From Confluentibacter sediminis (GTDB taxonomy: Bacteria > Bacteroidota > Bacteroidia > Flavobacteriales > Flavobacteriaceae): DNA of 64,000 bases. How positions within the stretch are numbered: the stretch's first letter is position 1; each line of letters opens with the position of its first letter. A program made the translations under genes and the position numbers. The notes under the pieces are model-generated. The model worked only from the letters and a program-made list of their open reading frames with translations. It ran no database searches and was not told the DNA's origin. Location of the stretch: contig NZ_QKPO01000010.1 in assembly GCF_003258355.1 (NCBI RefSeq), forward strand, positions 164,507 to 228,506, given 5' to 3'. This document shows positions 25,769 through 34,766 of the stretch, piece after piece.

Positions 25769-28315
25769 CTAAAAAGGGTAGTTTATACCAATGTTATAAA
25801 CTGCATTTCTGAAATTATAATCATTAAACCATCTATTGTTAATTGGGTAAGAAGGGTCGTAGGTTTTAAAACCAACATCAAAACGAAATACAAAAAAGCT
25901 AAAATCATAACGTAAACCCAGACCAGAGCCAACCGCAATATCTTTTAACGAGCTAAAATTTTTAAAAGTAGCCCCCTCTGTGGTGACATTGTCTAAAACA
26001 TTCCAAATATTGCCAGCATCGACAAACACCGCACCATTTAAGTTTTGGAATAAGTTAAAACGTTGTTCAACACTGAATGAGAATTTTAAATTCGCTTCAT
26101 TAAATTCGTTTAAAGTTTGGGAACTTCCGGGACCTAAATTATAAGCTGTCCAAGCGCGATTATCGTTAGGCCCTCCTGCAAAAAAACTTTTAGAAAATGG
26201 AATATTATCGGAATTTCCATAAGGAATAGCTATGCCGAAAAAAGTTCTCATAGCAAGAATATTTTTTTTGCCTAAGTTCCAATGTTTTACGTAGTCTAGT
26301 TCTGTTTTTACAAATTGAGAATAAGCTACGTTGAAAATCTCATAACGATTATTATCATTTTTTTTGAGTCCTATAAGGTTGGAAGCCGTAGAAAGAAGAT
26401 TCCCAGCTAATTCTAATTTTAACCTAAAAATCGAAAAATCATCATCATATAAATTAGTTCGTTCATCATTAGTCAAACTAAAAATTGATGAAATAATTAA
26501 GTTGTTTTCTGTTAATCTGTTTTTACGTTCATTAATACTATTTACTGTTTTTAATTGATTGGATGAGATGTTGCCAGGTGTTGGATTATCCAAGGTATAA
26601 GCTATAAAAGCATCTGTTTCATTGGGGATGACTAAAGAACTATCAGCATTAATATAATTGACCTCTCTTGCAATTTGGTTTAATGAATTAAATGAATTTT
26701 TATAAACCTCAAAATATCTATTAGTGTTTAAATTCCTGACATATTGTATATTAAAGGCATCTAACCTGTTTGTTACTTTTGCAGATGGTCTCCAATTATA
26801 ACTTAAAATACCATTAAATGTTTGTTTGTCTAAGCCTATATTGGTCTGGCTGGTCGTAGATAAGCTAATTCGCGTACTTGGTGACATGTATTTTGGAACA
26901 ATGCTTTCTGTATAAAAAGGAGTGAAAAATCTAGGAATGGTTAATTTTAAATCGACACCATATTCTATAATATCAAAAAAAGGATCATTAACATTATTAT
27001 CATTTGAAGCGCCTTTTGAAGCACCTATGGATCCAATGGCAGATATTTCAAAGGTTTCGGCACCTCTAAAGATATTTCTAATTAATAAGCTAGGATTTAA
27101 CGAAAAACCTATTGATTGGATATTACTTTGAGACACTTCAGTGCTAAAACCTAAACTGAATTTTTTTAAGGGTGTTAAACTAACTACAGTGCTTAGCGTA
27201 TTATCCAAATTCTCTGTGTATTCAATATTTGGATACTTAAAGGTTTTCAATTCATTCAAATATCTATAAGTTCGTGTTCTAGCTAAATCACTAAAAGTCT
27301 CGCCTGGAGAAATAAACATGGCATCTGTGAGTGCTTTTGGGCGGTAACGCATTTTTCCGTAACTGTAGAGTTTAAAGCTATTGTATGAGATGGAGTCTTG
27401 AAATGGTTTGCCATTATTTTCAAAAGTATAATCTGTAATTATCTTTACATCACTAATAGTATAAACTTTAAAGGGTTCTCGTCGTATGGAATCTGGAGTT
27501 CTAATAGCTCTATCTTGAATTTGCAAAACAACATTTACTTTTTTATTGGTGCCTATGGTATCAATTTCCATAGTGATGTAATCTTGGTTGAAATGATATA
27601 AACCCATATTACGTAATTCACTAGAAATTCTGTTACGCTCCAATTCAAAATTTGTAGTTTTATATTGTTCGTTTTGTTTTATGAAAGCATTTTTTTTAAT
27701 GGATTTGTTGTAAAGCGTATCTATTATTGGTGTTGATATTTGTTCGGAAATAGAATCAATAATAAATGCTTTGCCGGTTTCTACTCTATATTCAATCTGA
27801 GCGCGTTTATTCTCTTCTTTTTGAATATCATAAGTGGCATTAACATCAAACCATCCATTATTTGTATGATAATCCTGAAGCCGCTTTACCGATCTTTTAG
27901 CCTTTTCTTCATCAACTATTACAGGGGCTTCTCCTGTTTTTTTTATCCAGTTATTAAATCCAATTCGGGATTGTATATACTTATCTAATTGTTTTTTAGA
28001 TAAAAGATTTTCTAAGTGCTGTCTGTGTTTAGGGTTTTTATCAAGACCAGTATTAATAATAGAATCTATGTGGGGTCGTGCCAAATTATAAAATTGAAGG
28101 CGTAAAGGGAATCCTAAAATTTTTTGATTTGGTTCTTGATAAATAAGATTGTTTATGGTCTCGCTATTGTCTTTTTCACCATTTACATAAACCGTATTAT
28201 TGGTGAGTAAATAATCATTTTCAGCAACTCTTTTTGTACTATCACATGAGGTTATGTGTGTAGCAATAATAAATAATACTATTTTTGAGAGTTGATTTTT
28301 CAAATGAAATTTCAA
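25769..28315 (-). CDS. tamL: TamL-type outer-membrane lipoprotein (BamA/Omp85 superfamily)
   Basis: An 848-residue protein with lipobox HITSC (Cys24), then POTRA-like domains (about 110-400) and a C-terminal 16-strand barrel region of the Omp85 superfamily (about 440-848). The barrel contains FFAGGPNDNRAWTAYNLGPG, a typical [FG]xGGxxxxRG-like lid motif, and ends YNIGINYPF with a terminal Phe. Omp85 proteins with lipid anchors are the Bacteroidota TamL group, thought to work with TamB in outer-membrane assembly. TamB is not adjacent. The gene is divergent from the methyltransferase at 28564. Confidence 0.88.
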   Translation of the reverse strand: MKFHLKNQLSKIVLFIIATHITSCDSTKRVAENDYLLTNNTVYVNGEKDNSETINNLIYQEPNQKILGFPLRLQFYNLARPHIDSIINTGLDKNPKHRQHLENLLSKKQLDKYIQSRIGFNNWIKKTGEAPVIVDEEKAKRSVKRLQDYHTNNGWFDVNATYDIQKEENKRAQIEYRVETGKAFIIDSISEQISTPIIDTLYNKSIKKNAFIKQNEQYKTTNFELERNRISSELRNMGLYHFNQDYITMEIDTIGTNKKVNVVLQIQDRAIRTPDSIRREPFKVYTISDVKIITDYTFENNGKPFQDSISYNSFKLYSYGKMRYRPKALTDAMFISPGETFSDLARTRTYRYLNELKTFKYPNIEYTENLDNTLSTVVSLTPLKKFSLGFSTEVSQSNIQSIGFSLNPSLLIRNIFRGAETFEISAIGSIGASKGASNDNNVNDPFFDIIEYGVDLKLTIPRFFTPFYTESIVPKYMSPSTRISLSTTSQTNIGLDKQTFNGILSYNWRPSAKVTNRLDAFNIQYVRNLNTNRYFEVYKNSFNSLNQIAREVNYINADSSLVIPNETDAFIAYTLDNPTPGNISSNQLKTVNSINERKNRLTENNLIISSIFSLTNDERTNLYDDDFSIFRLKLELAGNLLSTASNLIGLKKNDNNRYEIFNVAYSQFVKTELDYVKHWNLGKKNILAMRTFFGIAIPYGNSDNIPFSKSFFAGGPNDNRAWTAYNLGPGSSQTLNEFNEANLKFSFSVEQRFNLFQNLNGAVFVDAGNIWNVLDNVTTEGATFKNFSSLKDIAVGSGLGLRYDFSFFVFRFDVGFKTYDPSYPINNRWFNDYNFRNAVYNIGINYPF

Positions 28316-28563
28316 TTAATTAAGTTGTACAATTTAGTGGTGAAACCAATTTAAAGGGATATAAACTATTTTTCAATACGAATTCAAAAATACTAATATT
28401 TCATCTGTTTGTTTCTATTTTTTTTAATTAGCATTTTGGAGTATTCAATATTTTATAAATAGGGTTATTTCTGCTTAGAAAATATTAAATAAAGAAAGTG
28501 TAAAGCTTTGTTTTAGTATTTTTTCATTTTCTTTATAAATTAAAATAAATCAATTGTTTTTTG

Positions 28564-29298
28564 ATGCAATCATTATCTAAAAATCAAATAAAGTTAATAA
28601 CGAGTTTAAAGCAAAAAAAGTATAGATTGTTGTACGGTCTTTTTGTTGTTGAAGGCATTAAAACCATTAAAGAGTTGTTGAATTCCAATTTGTTGCTTCA
28701 TACACTTTATACGATCGAAAGCTTCAATATTGATGTCAAAGATGAAATTTTAATTTCCGAAGCAGATTTAAAACGTATTAGCTTCTTAACAACACCAAAT
28801 AGAGCATTAGCCGTTTTTAAAATACCGACATCAGAACCTATTGACACAAATGAATTAATAGTGGTTTTAGATGATGTAAGAGACCCTGGGAATTTAGGAA
28901 CTATTATTAGGTTATGCGATTGGTTTGGTGTTAAAGATTTAGTTTGTAGTAATGAAACTGTAGATTGCTTTAATCCTAAAGTCATTCAATCTACTATGGG
29001 GTCTATAACCAGAGTCAATATTAATTATATTGATTTACCTATGTTTTTAAAAGAAGTTGATATTCCTGTTTTTGGAACTTTTATGGATGGTGAGAATGTG
29101 TATAATGTGAGTTTACCAAAAAAAGGTGTTTTGGTTTTAGGAAATGAAGCCAATGGTATTTCAAAAGAAATAGAATCTCTTGTTAAAGAAAAATTGGCGA
29201 TTCCTAGATTTGGTAAAATTCAAGCTACCGAAAGTTTAAACGTAGCAACTGCTACCGCTATTTTACTTAGTGAATTTAGGAGAAATTTTGTTGTTTAG
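28564..29298 (+). CDS. TrmH/SpoU-family RNA 2'-O-methyltransferase
   Basis: A 244-residue SPOUT methyltransferase. It has an N-terminal substrate-binding domain (KYRLLYGLFVVEGIKTIKELL) and the three SpoU motifs: LDDVRDPGNLGTIIRLCDWFG, STMGSITRV and LVLGNEANGIS...IPRFGKIQATESLNVATATAILLSEF. The trefoil-knot signature is complete. It probably methylates ribose in 23S rRNA or tRNA; which site cannot be told. A TTG one codon earlier is a possible start, but the ATG at 28564 is preferred. Confidence 0.9.
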   Translation: MQSLSKNQIKLITSLKQKKYRLLYGLFVVEGIKTIKELLNSNLLLHTLYTIESFNIDVKDEILISEADLKRISFLTTPNRALAVFKIPTSEPIDTNELIVVLDDVRDPGNLGTIIRLCDWFGVKDLVCSNETVDCFNPKVIQSTMGSITRVNINYIDLPMFLKEVDIPVFGTFMDGENVYNVSLPKKGVLVLGNEANGISKEIESLVKEKLAIPRFGKIQATESLNVATATAILLSEFRRNFVV

Positions 29299-29339
29299 TA
29301 GCTACTCGACTTACCAACTCACGACTTATTAGCCAAAGT

Positions 29340-30065
29340 CTATTGAAAAGTGAAGTTTATAAAGACCGCTCTGGTTTTCATACTGTTAATATTGCTTGTC
29401 CACGGGCTGTTTGGGTCTTTGTCTGGTACCAGCTCATCATTAATGCTAAAAGCACCTCTAATGGAAGGTGTGAATTTAAAGTTATATAGATAAAAATCGA
29501 TGCCAAAACCTAACTCATAAAACAACGTGTTTTTGGTCGTTCTAAATTGCCTGTTACTATTGTCATTTGGATTGTTTTCATTGCTAGAAAGGTTCAGTGC
29601 TGTTGAAAACCCACCAACAACAAAAGGCTTAAAGTTGTTTATGCGTTTTGTGGAAAATTTGACTAATAGAGGTAAATGTATGTATGTAGATTTTACTTCA
29701 CGTGTTAAATCTGAGCTAGTTGTGCTACCCGAAAAATAGGTTTGACTGTAATATAACTCTCGTGTAGTAATGAATAAACCGGGTTCTATACGCAAATCAA
29801 TATAATCATTGATTCTTAGGTTTCCTATGAGACCTACATTAAAACCAGTGCTTTTTTTAACGTAAATGTCTCTTAAATCTTCATTGTAATCAAAATTAAA
29901 ATCGTAGCTATTAAGTCCTAAAAAATACCCCCATCTTAATAAATTATTATCGGTAGAACCTCTGCCTTGATTGGCATCATAACTCACTTTTTCTTTTCTG
30001 AATAATTGAGCATTGGAAGTTTGTATTACAAATAAAAATGACAATAATATAAAAAGGTGCTTCAT
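29340..30065 (-). CDS. porT: PorT/SprT-type outer-membrane protein of type IX secretion
   Basis: A 241-residue beta-barrel protein with signal peptide ending IQTSNAQ. Strands such as GYFLGLNSYDFNFDY, NDYIDLRIEPGLFITTREL, TYIHLPLLVKFST and FYELGFGIDFYLYNFKFTPSIRGAFS match the outer_membrane_beta-barrel/PorT family. It starts four bases after menG/ubiE, the same arrangement I know for PorT/SprT of the gliding and type IX secretion machinery in Flavobacteriaceae. PorT is needed for T9SS export; other T9SS genes are not in this window. The specific name relies on synteny as well as sequence. Confidence 0.82.
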   Translation of the reverse strand: MKHLFILLSFLFVIQTSNAQLFRKEKVSYDANQGRGSTDNNLLRWGYFLGLNSYDFNFDYNEDLRDIYVKKSTGFNVGLIGNLRINDYIDLRIEPGLFITTRELYYSQTYFSGSTTSSDLTREVKSTYIHLPLLVKFSTKRINNFKPFVVGGFSTALNLSSNENNPNDNSNRQFRTTKNTLFYELGFGIDFYLYNFKFTPSIRGAFSINDELVPDKDPNSPWTSNINSMKTRAVFINFTFQ

Positions 30066-30069
30066 AAAA

Positions 30070-30813
30070 TTATTTTGATGACACGTAAATGGTAGCTACA
30101 CCAAATGTTTGGGGTAAATCTTTAACACTAATAAACCCACTTTTGCGTAAAATATTGTTTAAAACTTCACCATAAGGAAAAACAGAAGCCGAATCGCTTA
30201 AGTATTTGTAAGCACTTTTATCTTTTGAAAACATACGTCCAATAACAGGTAATATGTTTTTTGTGTAAAAATTATAGCCTTGTTTGTAAGGCGTTTTTGT
30301 AGGTATAGATGTTTCTAAAATAACAAAGCAACCTCCAGGTTTTAAAACGCGGTGTATTTCTTTTAAGCCATTTTCCAGTGTTTCAAAGTTTCTAACACCA
30401 AAGCCAACTGTAATAGCATCAAAGGTATTGTCTTCAAAAGGCATGTTTTCAGAATCGCCCAACACCATGTCTATTTTGTTATCTAACCCCTGTTTTTTTA
30501 TTTTTTCTTTTCCAATTTCTAACATGCCATTACTAATGTCCAATCCAATAATTTTGGTGGCATTCGTTTTTGAAAGAGCTATCGCTAAATCACCTGTTCC
30601 TGTGGCAATATCTAAAATGGTCTCAGGATTGGTCTCTTTTACTATTTGGACTACTTTTTTTCGCCATTTTATATCTATTCCAAAAGAAATGACCCGGTTT
30701 AAACCATCATAATCTTCAGAAATGGTATCAAACATTTTTGTGACCTGTTCTTTTTTGCCTAAATCGCTATTTTTGTATGGTTTTATCTTTGACAAAGTAT
30801 TATTTTTTGGCAA
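30070..30813 (-). CDS. ubiE: Demethylmenaquinone methyltransferase
   Basis: A 247-residue SAM-dependent C-methyltransferase performing the last step of menaquinone synthesis (MenG activity; in a menaquinone-only organism this is the relevant reaction). Family signatures: YDGLNRVISFGIDIKWRKK, LDIATGTGDLAIAL (SAM-binding motif I), DSENMPFEDNTFDAITVGFGVRNFE and YKYLSDSASVFPYGE. Menaquinone is the electron acceptor of the Nqr complex encoded at the start of the window. porT follows directly on the same strand. Confidence 0.95.
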   Translation of the reverse strand: MPKNNTLSKIKPYKNSDLGKKEQVTKMFDTISEDYDGLNRVISFGIDIKWRKKVVQIVKETNPETILDIATGTGDLAIALSKTNATKIIGLDISNGMLEIGKEKIKKQGLDNKIDMVLGDSENMPFEDNTFDAITVGFGVRNFETLENGLKEIHRVLKPGGCFVILETSIPTKTPYKQGYNFYTKNILPVIGRMFSKDKSAYKYLSDSASVFPYGEVLNNILRKSGFISVKDLPQTFGVATIYVSSK

Positions 30814-30984
30814 ACCTACATAATTTATTTCAGCTTTTAAATGTCTATTAAAGTCAAAATAGCATTATTGAGGTTATTCAATACATAAATATAAAATTAC
30901 CATAATTAAGAGAATAATTCTTTAAAAAAAGTGCTAAATAACATTGTTATAAATAATTGTGAAATGGTAATATTTAATTTATGC

Positions 30985-30992
30985 TATATTTG
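30985..30992 (+). promoter_or_regulatory. Candidate -7 element of trkA (TATATTTG)
   Basis: A TAnnTTTG match 24 bases upstream of the trkA ATG. A TTG at 30957-30959 is the nearest -33 candidate, with a rather long 25-base spacer. Confidence 0.5.
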
Positions 30993-31015
30993 TTTTTCTT
31001 ATTATGAATTAACAA

Positions 31016-32365
31016 ATGAAAATAATTATTGCTGGTGCAGGTGAAGTTGGGTTTCATTTAGCTAAATTGTTGTCTTATGAATCTCAAGAGATTACTTTAA
31101 TAGACACGAACAAAACAAGTTTGGCATATGCAGATAATCATTTAGATATTAGAGTTATAAAAGGTGATGCAACGTCTATAGCTGTTCTAAAAGAGGCGCG
31201 TGTCGCTAACTCCGATTTATTTATAGCCGTAACTTCAAGTGAAACAACAAATATTACGGTTTGTGTTTTGGCAAAACAATTAGGGTCTAAAAAAACGATT
31301 GCCAGAATTTCTAATACTGAGTTTATAAACCATAAGGATGAAGTTGGGTTTACGAAGTTTGGCATTGACGAGCTTATTTCACCTGAGGCTCTAGCGGCTT
31401 CAGAAATTGAATTATCGTTAAAACAATCCTCTTTCAATGAAAATTATGAGTTTGAAAATGGAGCGCTTACCATGGCGGGATTAACACTCTCTAGGTCTGC
31501 TTCCTTTGTTGGCAAAACCGTAAAAGAAGCTGCCGAAATTTTTCCAGAAATACATTTTGTGCCTATTGCTATTCAGCGATTCGGAACTCAATTCACTATC
31601 ATACCTCGAGGCGATACGAAGTTTAAACGTGGCGATACGGTGGTTTTTATAACTTCAGAAGGTGGCGGAGACGAACTTTGTAGACTCACAGGTAAAGTGA
31701 ATAGAGCTATTAAAAATGTTATGATTTTAGGAGGTAGCTTAATAGGATTTAAAACGGCTAGATATTTAAGTGAAAAAGATTTTAATGTCAAGCTCATTGA
31801 AGAAAATAGGGACAGAGCCTTTGATCTTGCGGAACAATTAACGAAAGTTTTGGTGATTAACAGTGATGGGCGAAATGTTGACTTATTAGATGAGGAGAAT
31901 ATTAGCGAGATGGATGCTTTTGTAGCTGTGGGTACGAATTCAGAAACCAACATCATGTCTTGTTTGGTTGCTAAGTCTAAAGGTGTTAAGAAAACCATTG
32001 CGCTGGTTGAAAATATGGACTATTTTGAACTATCTCATTCTATTGGAATTGATACATTAATTAATAAAAAATTATTAGCTGCCAATAATATTTTTAGATA
32101 CATACGAAAAGGAGAGGTTGTGGCTATGACCAAACTTAACAACTTAAATGCAGAATTATTAGAATTTGAAGTAAAGGCATCCTCAGCAGTTTGTAATAAA
32201 TTAATTAAATCAATCGATTTTCCCCGTTCAGCTATTATTGGAGGGGTTATTAGAAATGGTGTTGGAATGATAGCACTTGGTAATTTTAAAATTCAGGAAG
32301 GCGATCGCGTTGTTGTCTGTTGCATACTCCAATCTATAAAACGTGTTGAAAAATTATTTCTTTAA
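31016..32365 (+). CDS. trkA: Trk system potassium uptake protein TrkA
   Basis: A 449-residue cytoplasmic regulator of potassium uptake with two RCK units in tandem. The first NAD-binding motif is IIAGAGEVGFHLAKLL (start), the second VMILGGSLIGFKTARYL (about 235), each followed by a TrkA-C domain (about 145-220 and 370-449). Acidic ends of beta-2 (LIDTNK; LIEENRDRA) bind the dinucleotide ribose. trkH follows 24 bases downstream, so the two form an operon behind the promoter at 30985. Confidence 0.95.
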   Translation: MKIIIAGAGEVGFHLAKLLSYESQEITLIDTNKTSLAYADNHLDIRVIKGDATSIAVLKEARVANSDLFIAVTSSETTNITVCVLAKQLGSKKTIARISNTEFINHKDEVGFTKFGIDELISPEALAASEIELSLKQSSFNENYEFENGALTMAGLTLSRSASFVGKTVKEAAEIFPEIHFVPIAIQRFGTQFTIIPRGDTKFKRGDTVVFITSEGGGDELCRLTGKVNRAIKNVMILGGSLIGFKTARYLSEKDFNVKLIEENRDRAFDLAEQLTKVLVINSDGRNVDLLDEENISEMDAFVAVGTNSETNIMSCLVAKSKGVKKTIALVENMDYFELSHSIGIDTLINKKLLAANNIFRYIRKGEVVAMTKLNNLNAELLEFEVKASSAVCNKLIKSIDFPRSAIIGGVIRNGVGMIALGNFKIQEGDRVVVCCILQSIKRVEKLFL

Positions 32366-32389
32366 TAAGTTGTAAACAACCATTGCATA

Positions 32390-33883
32390 TTGAAACTAAA
32401 CTTTAAAATCATTTTTCATTTTTTAGGATTGCTATTAGTGTTTAATGGTGGTTTTATGCTGTTATCTGGAATAGTGAGCTTTATTTATAAGGATGGAGTA
32501 ACACTTCCAATATGTCTTGCTGGCCTTTTAACTTCGGTTGTTGGTTTGGTAATAATGCTTTTAACTAGAACCCATAAAAAAGAAATTAATAAACGGGAAG
32601 GCTACATAGTTGTTACGTTTGGATGGATTATTATGTCATTATTTGGAACGTTGCCGTATGTGTTAACGGACAGCATCCCAAATTTCACAAATGCTTTTTT
32701 TGAAACCATGTCTGGTTACACTACGACTGGAGCTTCTATTTTAAATGATATCGAAATAATACCTAAAGGGGTTTTGTTTTGGCGTAGCACTACGCATTGG
32801 ATAGGTGGTATGGGTATTATTGTATTAGCCATAGCTATTTTGCCATTGTTAGGAATTGGAGGCATGCAACTTTTTGCGGCTGAAGCCCCTGGACCTAGTG
32901 GGGATAAATTGCACCCTAGAATTACTGATACAGCTAAGCGCCTATGGTTAATTTATTTTGGCTATACTATTACGGAAACATTGTTTCTTAATCTAGCAGG
33001 CATGTCCTTTTTTGATGCTATCAATCATTCTATGGCGACTTTGTCGACAGGAGGATTTTCAACAAAGAATGCCAGTGTAGCATATTGGAATGATCAACCA
33101 ATTATTCAGTATATTATTATTTTATTTATGTTCTTAGCTGGGTCAAACTTTGTCCTCAGTTACTTTGCTTTTAAAGGAAAGGTTCAAAAAATAATCAATG
33201 ATGAAGAATTTAAGCTGTATTTTAAGTTTGTAGTTGTTTTTACCATAATAGCGGCACTCATTATTTATTTTAAATCAAATATGTCCATATCTTCAATAAG
33301 CCATCCAATGGTTTGGGGTGAAGGTGAAAGTGCTTTTAGGCATGCATTATTTCAAGTATTAACAGTTATTACCACTACAGGATTTATTTCCGCAGATTAT
33401 ACTTTGTGGACTCCTTTTTTAGTGGTTTTCTTTTTCGGACTAATGTTTTTGGGTGGTTCAGCTGGAAGTACAGCGGGTGGGGTAAAAGTCGTAAGGCATT
33501 TAATTCTTATTAAAAATGGCTTTTTAGAATTTAAACGTACACTTCATCCCAATGCCATAGTGCCTGTTAGATATAATAAAAAGGCTATTAACAGATTTAT
33601 TGTTTTTAATATTTTGGCATTCTTTATTCTTTATATGTTGTCTTTTATCGTTGGAGCTTTAGTGTTTTCTATGTTTCAAATAGACTTTCAATCTTCGGTA
33701 GGATTATCGGCATCTAGTTTAGGGAATATTGGTCCAGCACTAGGCAATTTTGGACCTGTAAATAACTATTCGGCACTACCTCCTTTGGCACAATGGTGGG
33801 CTTCTTTCCTTATGCTTATTGGTCGTTTAGAACTGTTTACTGTTCTTATTTTATTCACGCCATTTTTTTGGAGGAATAGGTGA
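32390..33883 (+). CDS. trkH: Trk/Ktr potassium channel-like transporter TrkH
   Basis: A 497-residue membrane protein with four M1-P-M2 repeats. The selectivity-filter loops read GYTTTGASIL, LSTGGFSTKN, TTTGFISADY and ASSLGNIGPALG; the conserved Gly is present in each. GGMGIIVLAIAILP is a family signature. The start is a TTG at 32390; the first in-frame ATG would remove the first helix (FKIIFHFLGLLLVF), so TTG is preferred. It works with TrkA, encoded just upstream. Confidence 0.93.
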   Translation: MKLNFKIIFHFLGLLLVFNGGFMLLSGIVSFIYKDGVTLPICLAGLLTSVVGLVIMLLTRTHKKEINKREGYIVVTFGWIIMSLFGTLPYVLTDSIPNFTNAFFETMSGYTTTGASILNDIEIIPKGVLFWRSTTHWIGGMGIIVLAIAILPLLGIGGMQLFAAEAPGPSGDKLHPRITDTAKRLWLIYFGYTITETLFLNLAGMSFFDAINHSMATLSTGGFSTKNASVAYWNDQPIIQYIIILFMFLAGSNFVLSYFAFKGKVQKIINDEEFKLYFKFVVVFTIIAALIIYFKSNMSISSISHPMVWGEGESAFRHALFQVLTVITTTGFISADYTLWTPFLVVFFFGLMFLGGSAGSTAGGVKVVRHLILIKNGFLEFKRTLHPNAIVPVRYNKKAINRFIVFNILAFFILYMLSFIVGALVFSMFQIDFQSSVGLSASSLGNIGPALGNFGPVNNYSALPPLAQWWASFLMLIGRLELFTVLILFTPFFWRNR

Positions 33884-33989
33884 AAAAATTCTGAAAAATT
33901 AATAATTGCGAGGATATATTCTCAATAATTTCATTAAATCCTATAACATTTTGTAAGAATTATATAATAGATTAGGTGTGATTCGACCT

Positions 33990-33997
33990 TACCTTTG
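33990..33997 (+). promoter_or_regulatory. Candidate -7 element (TACCTTTG)
   Basis: A TAnnTTTG match 40 bases upstream of the small membrane protein gene at 34038. No -33 element at standard spacing. Confidence 0.45.
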
Positions 33998-34037
33998 TTT
34001 AAAGTTGTATCAACTATTAAATTATAAAACAAAAATT

Positions 34038-34238
34038 ATGGACAAAACTATAAAATTTACTCTATTGGTATTGGGTGTTGCATTATTTGTTTATGGGATT
34101 TCCTTAATTCCTTCGAATGCTTCATTAATATTTTCATTAGAAATTGAAGATCAGAATCTTATGAATTCATACTTGCTTATGGGTTTAGGGATATTAATAA
34201 CTTCAGTTAGTTTTATTAACACTATAGATAGATATTAA
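34038..34238 (+). CDS. Small two-helix membrane protein (DUF3185-like)
   Basis: A 66-residue protein, MDKTIKFTLLVLGVALFVYG then a short polar loop and a second helix SYLLMGLGILITSVSFI. Two transmembrane helices with a conserved-looking G-x-x-L-x-x-Y-G pattern resemble small DUF3185-type proteins; I am not certain. The frame is open 20 codons upstream, but a TACCTTTG promoter element at 33990-33997 lies within that stretch, so the ATG at 34038 is used. Confidence 0.65.
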   Translation: MDKTIKFTLLVLGVALFVYGISLIPSNASLIFSLEIEDQNLMNSYLLMGLGILITSVSFINTIDRY

Positions 34239-34449
34239 ATCTTAAAATATTACTGTCTGGAATTATTACTTACATAATTTTTCAGTTAATTTTAAACCTC
34301 TCCTTGTAACGTTTCTGTAAAACAGACTACTTATCATTTATAGCGCTGCTTTTTAATATTGATTGTGATTATAGTAAAAGATAGTTTTTCTTATACATAT
34401 AAATAAAATCAATCTGTTACTTATTTGTTCAATTTAAAACCTAGAAATT

Positions 34450-34709
34450 ATGGGAGGAGAAGGTTCAATAGCAGCTGCCAATAATTCATTAAAACTAAAT
34501 AGAGGTCAATTAGCAAAGCGAAAAGAAAGAAAAGGATTTGAAGGAAGTTATTTGTTGAAATTAGAAAATTTCCAAAAGCAACTCCAGAACAATTAAAAAT
34601 ATTAAAACAAAAAATTCAATTTGAGAATAAACAAAATAGAATAAAGCGAGTTATATTATTTATAATAACAATTTCCTTGACATTATTATTCCTTATTTTT
34701 TTCACATAA
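34450..34709 (+). pseudogene. Small membrane protein gene split by a -1 frameshift
   Basis: The ATG at 34450 opens a 48-codon frame (MGGEGSIAAANNSLKLNRGQ...) that stops at 34594-34596. The -1 frame over the same region continues as FPKATPEQLKILKQKIQFEN (ending with a TM helix and stop at 34707-34709). Joined at GAAAATTTCC (about 34564-34574) they give one 86-residue protein with a basic/polar N-terminal half, a PKATPEQL linker and a C-terminal TM helix, a layout I recognise from small flavobacterial MGGEGS proteins. The junction is A AAT TTC, a canonical slippery heptamer, so a programmed frameshift is possible; loss of one T from a TTTT run is simpler. Confidence 0.6.
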
Positions 34710-34710
34710 A

Positions 34711-34740
34711 AAAAGCTGCTAATTAACTTTAGCAGCTTTT
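34711..34740. terminator. Bidirectional Rho-independent terminator
   Basis: AAAAGCTGCT and AGCAGCTTTT form a perfect 10-bp stem with a 10-base loop, flanked by A and T runs on both sides. It can end both the plus-strand small gene at 34450 and the minus-strand aminotransferase at 34767. Confidence 0.87.
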
Positions 34741-34766
34741 GAAATTTATATGGCATGTTAGCTATT

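Noticed and set aside
31138..31998. Two open frames antisense to trkA
   Set aside because: trkA is intact with clear RCK motifs; the antisense peptides show no family features.
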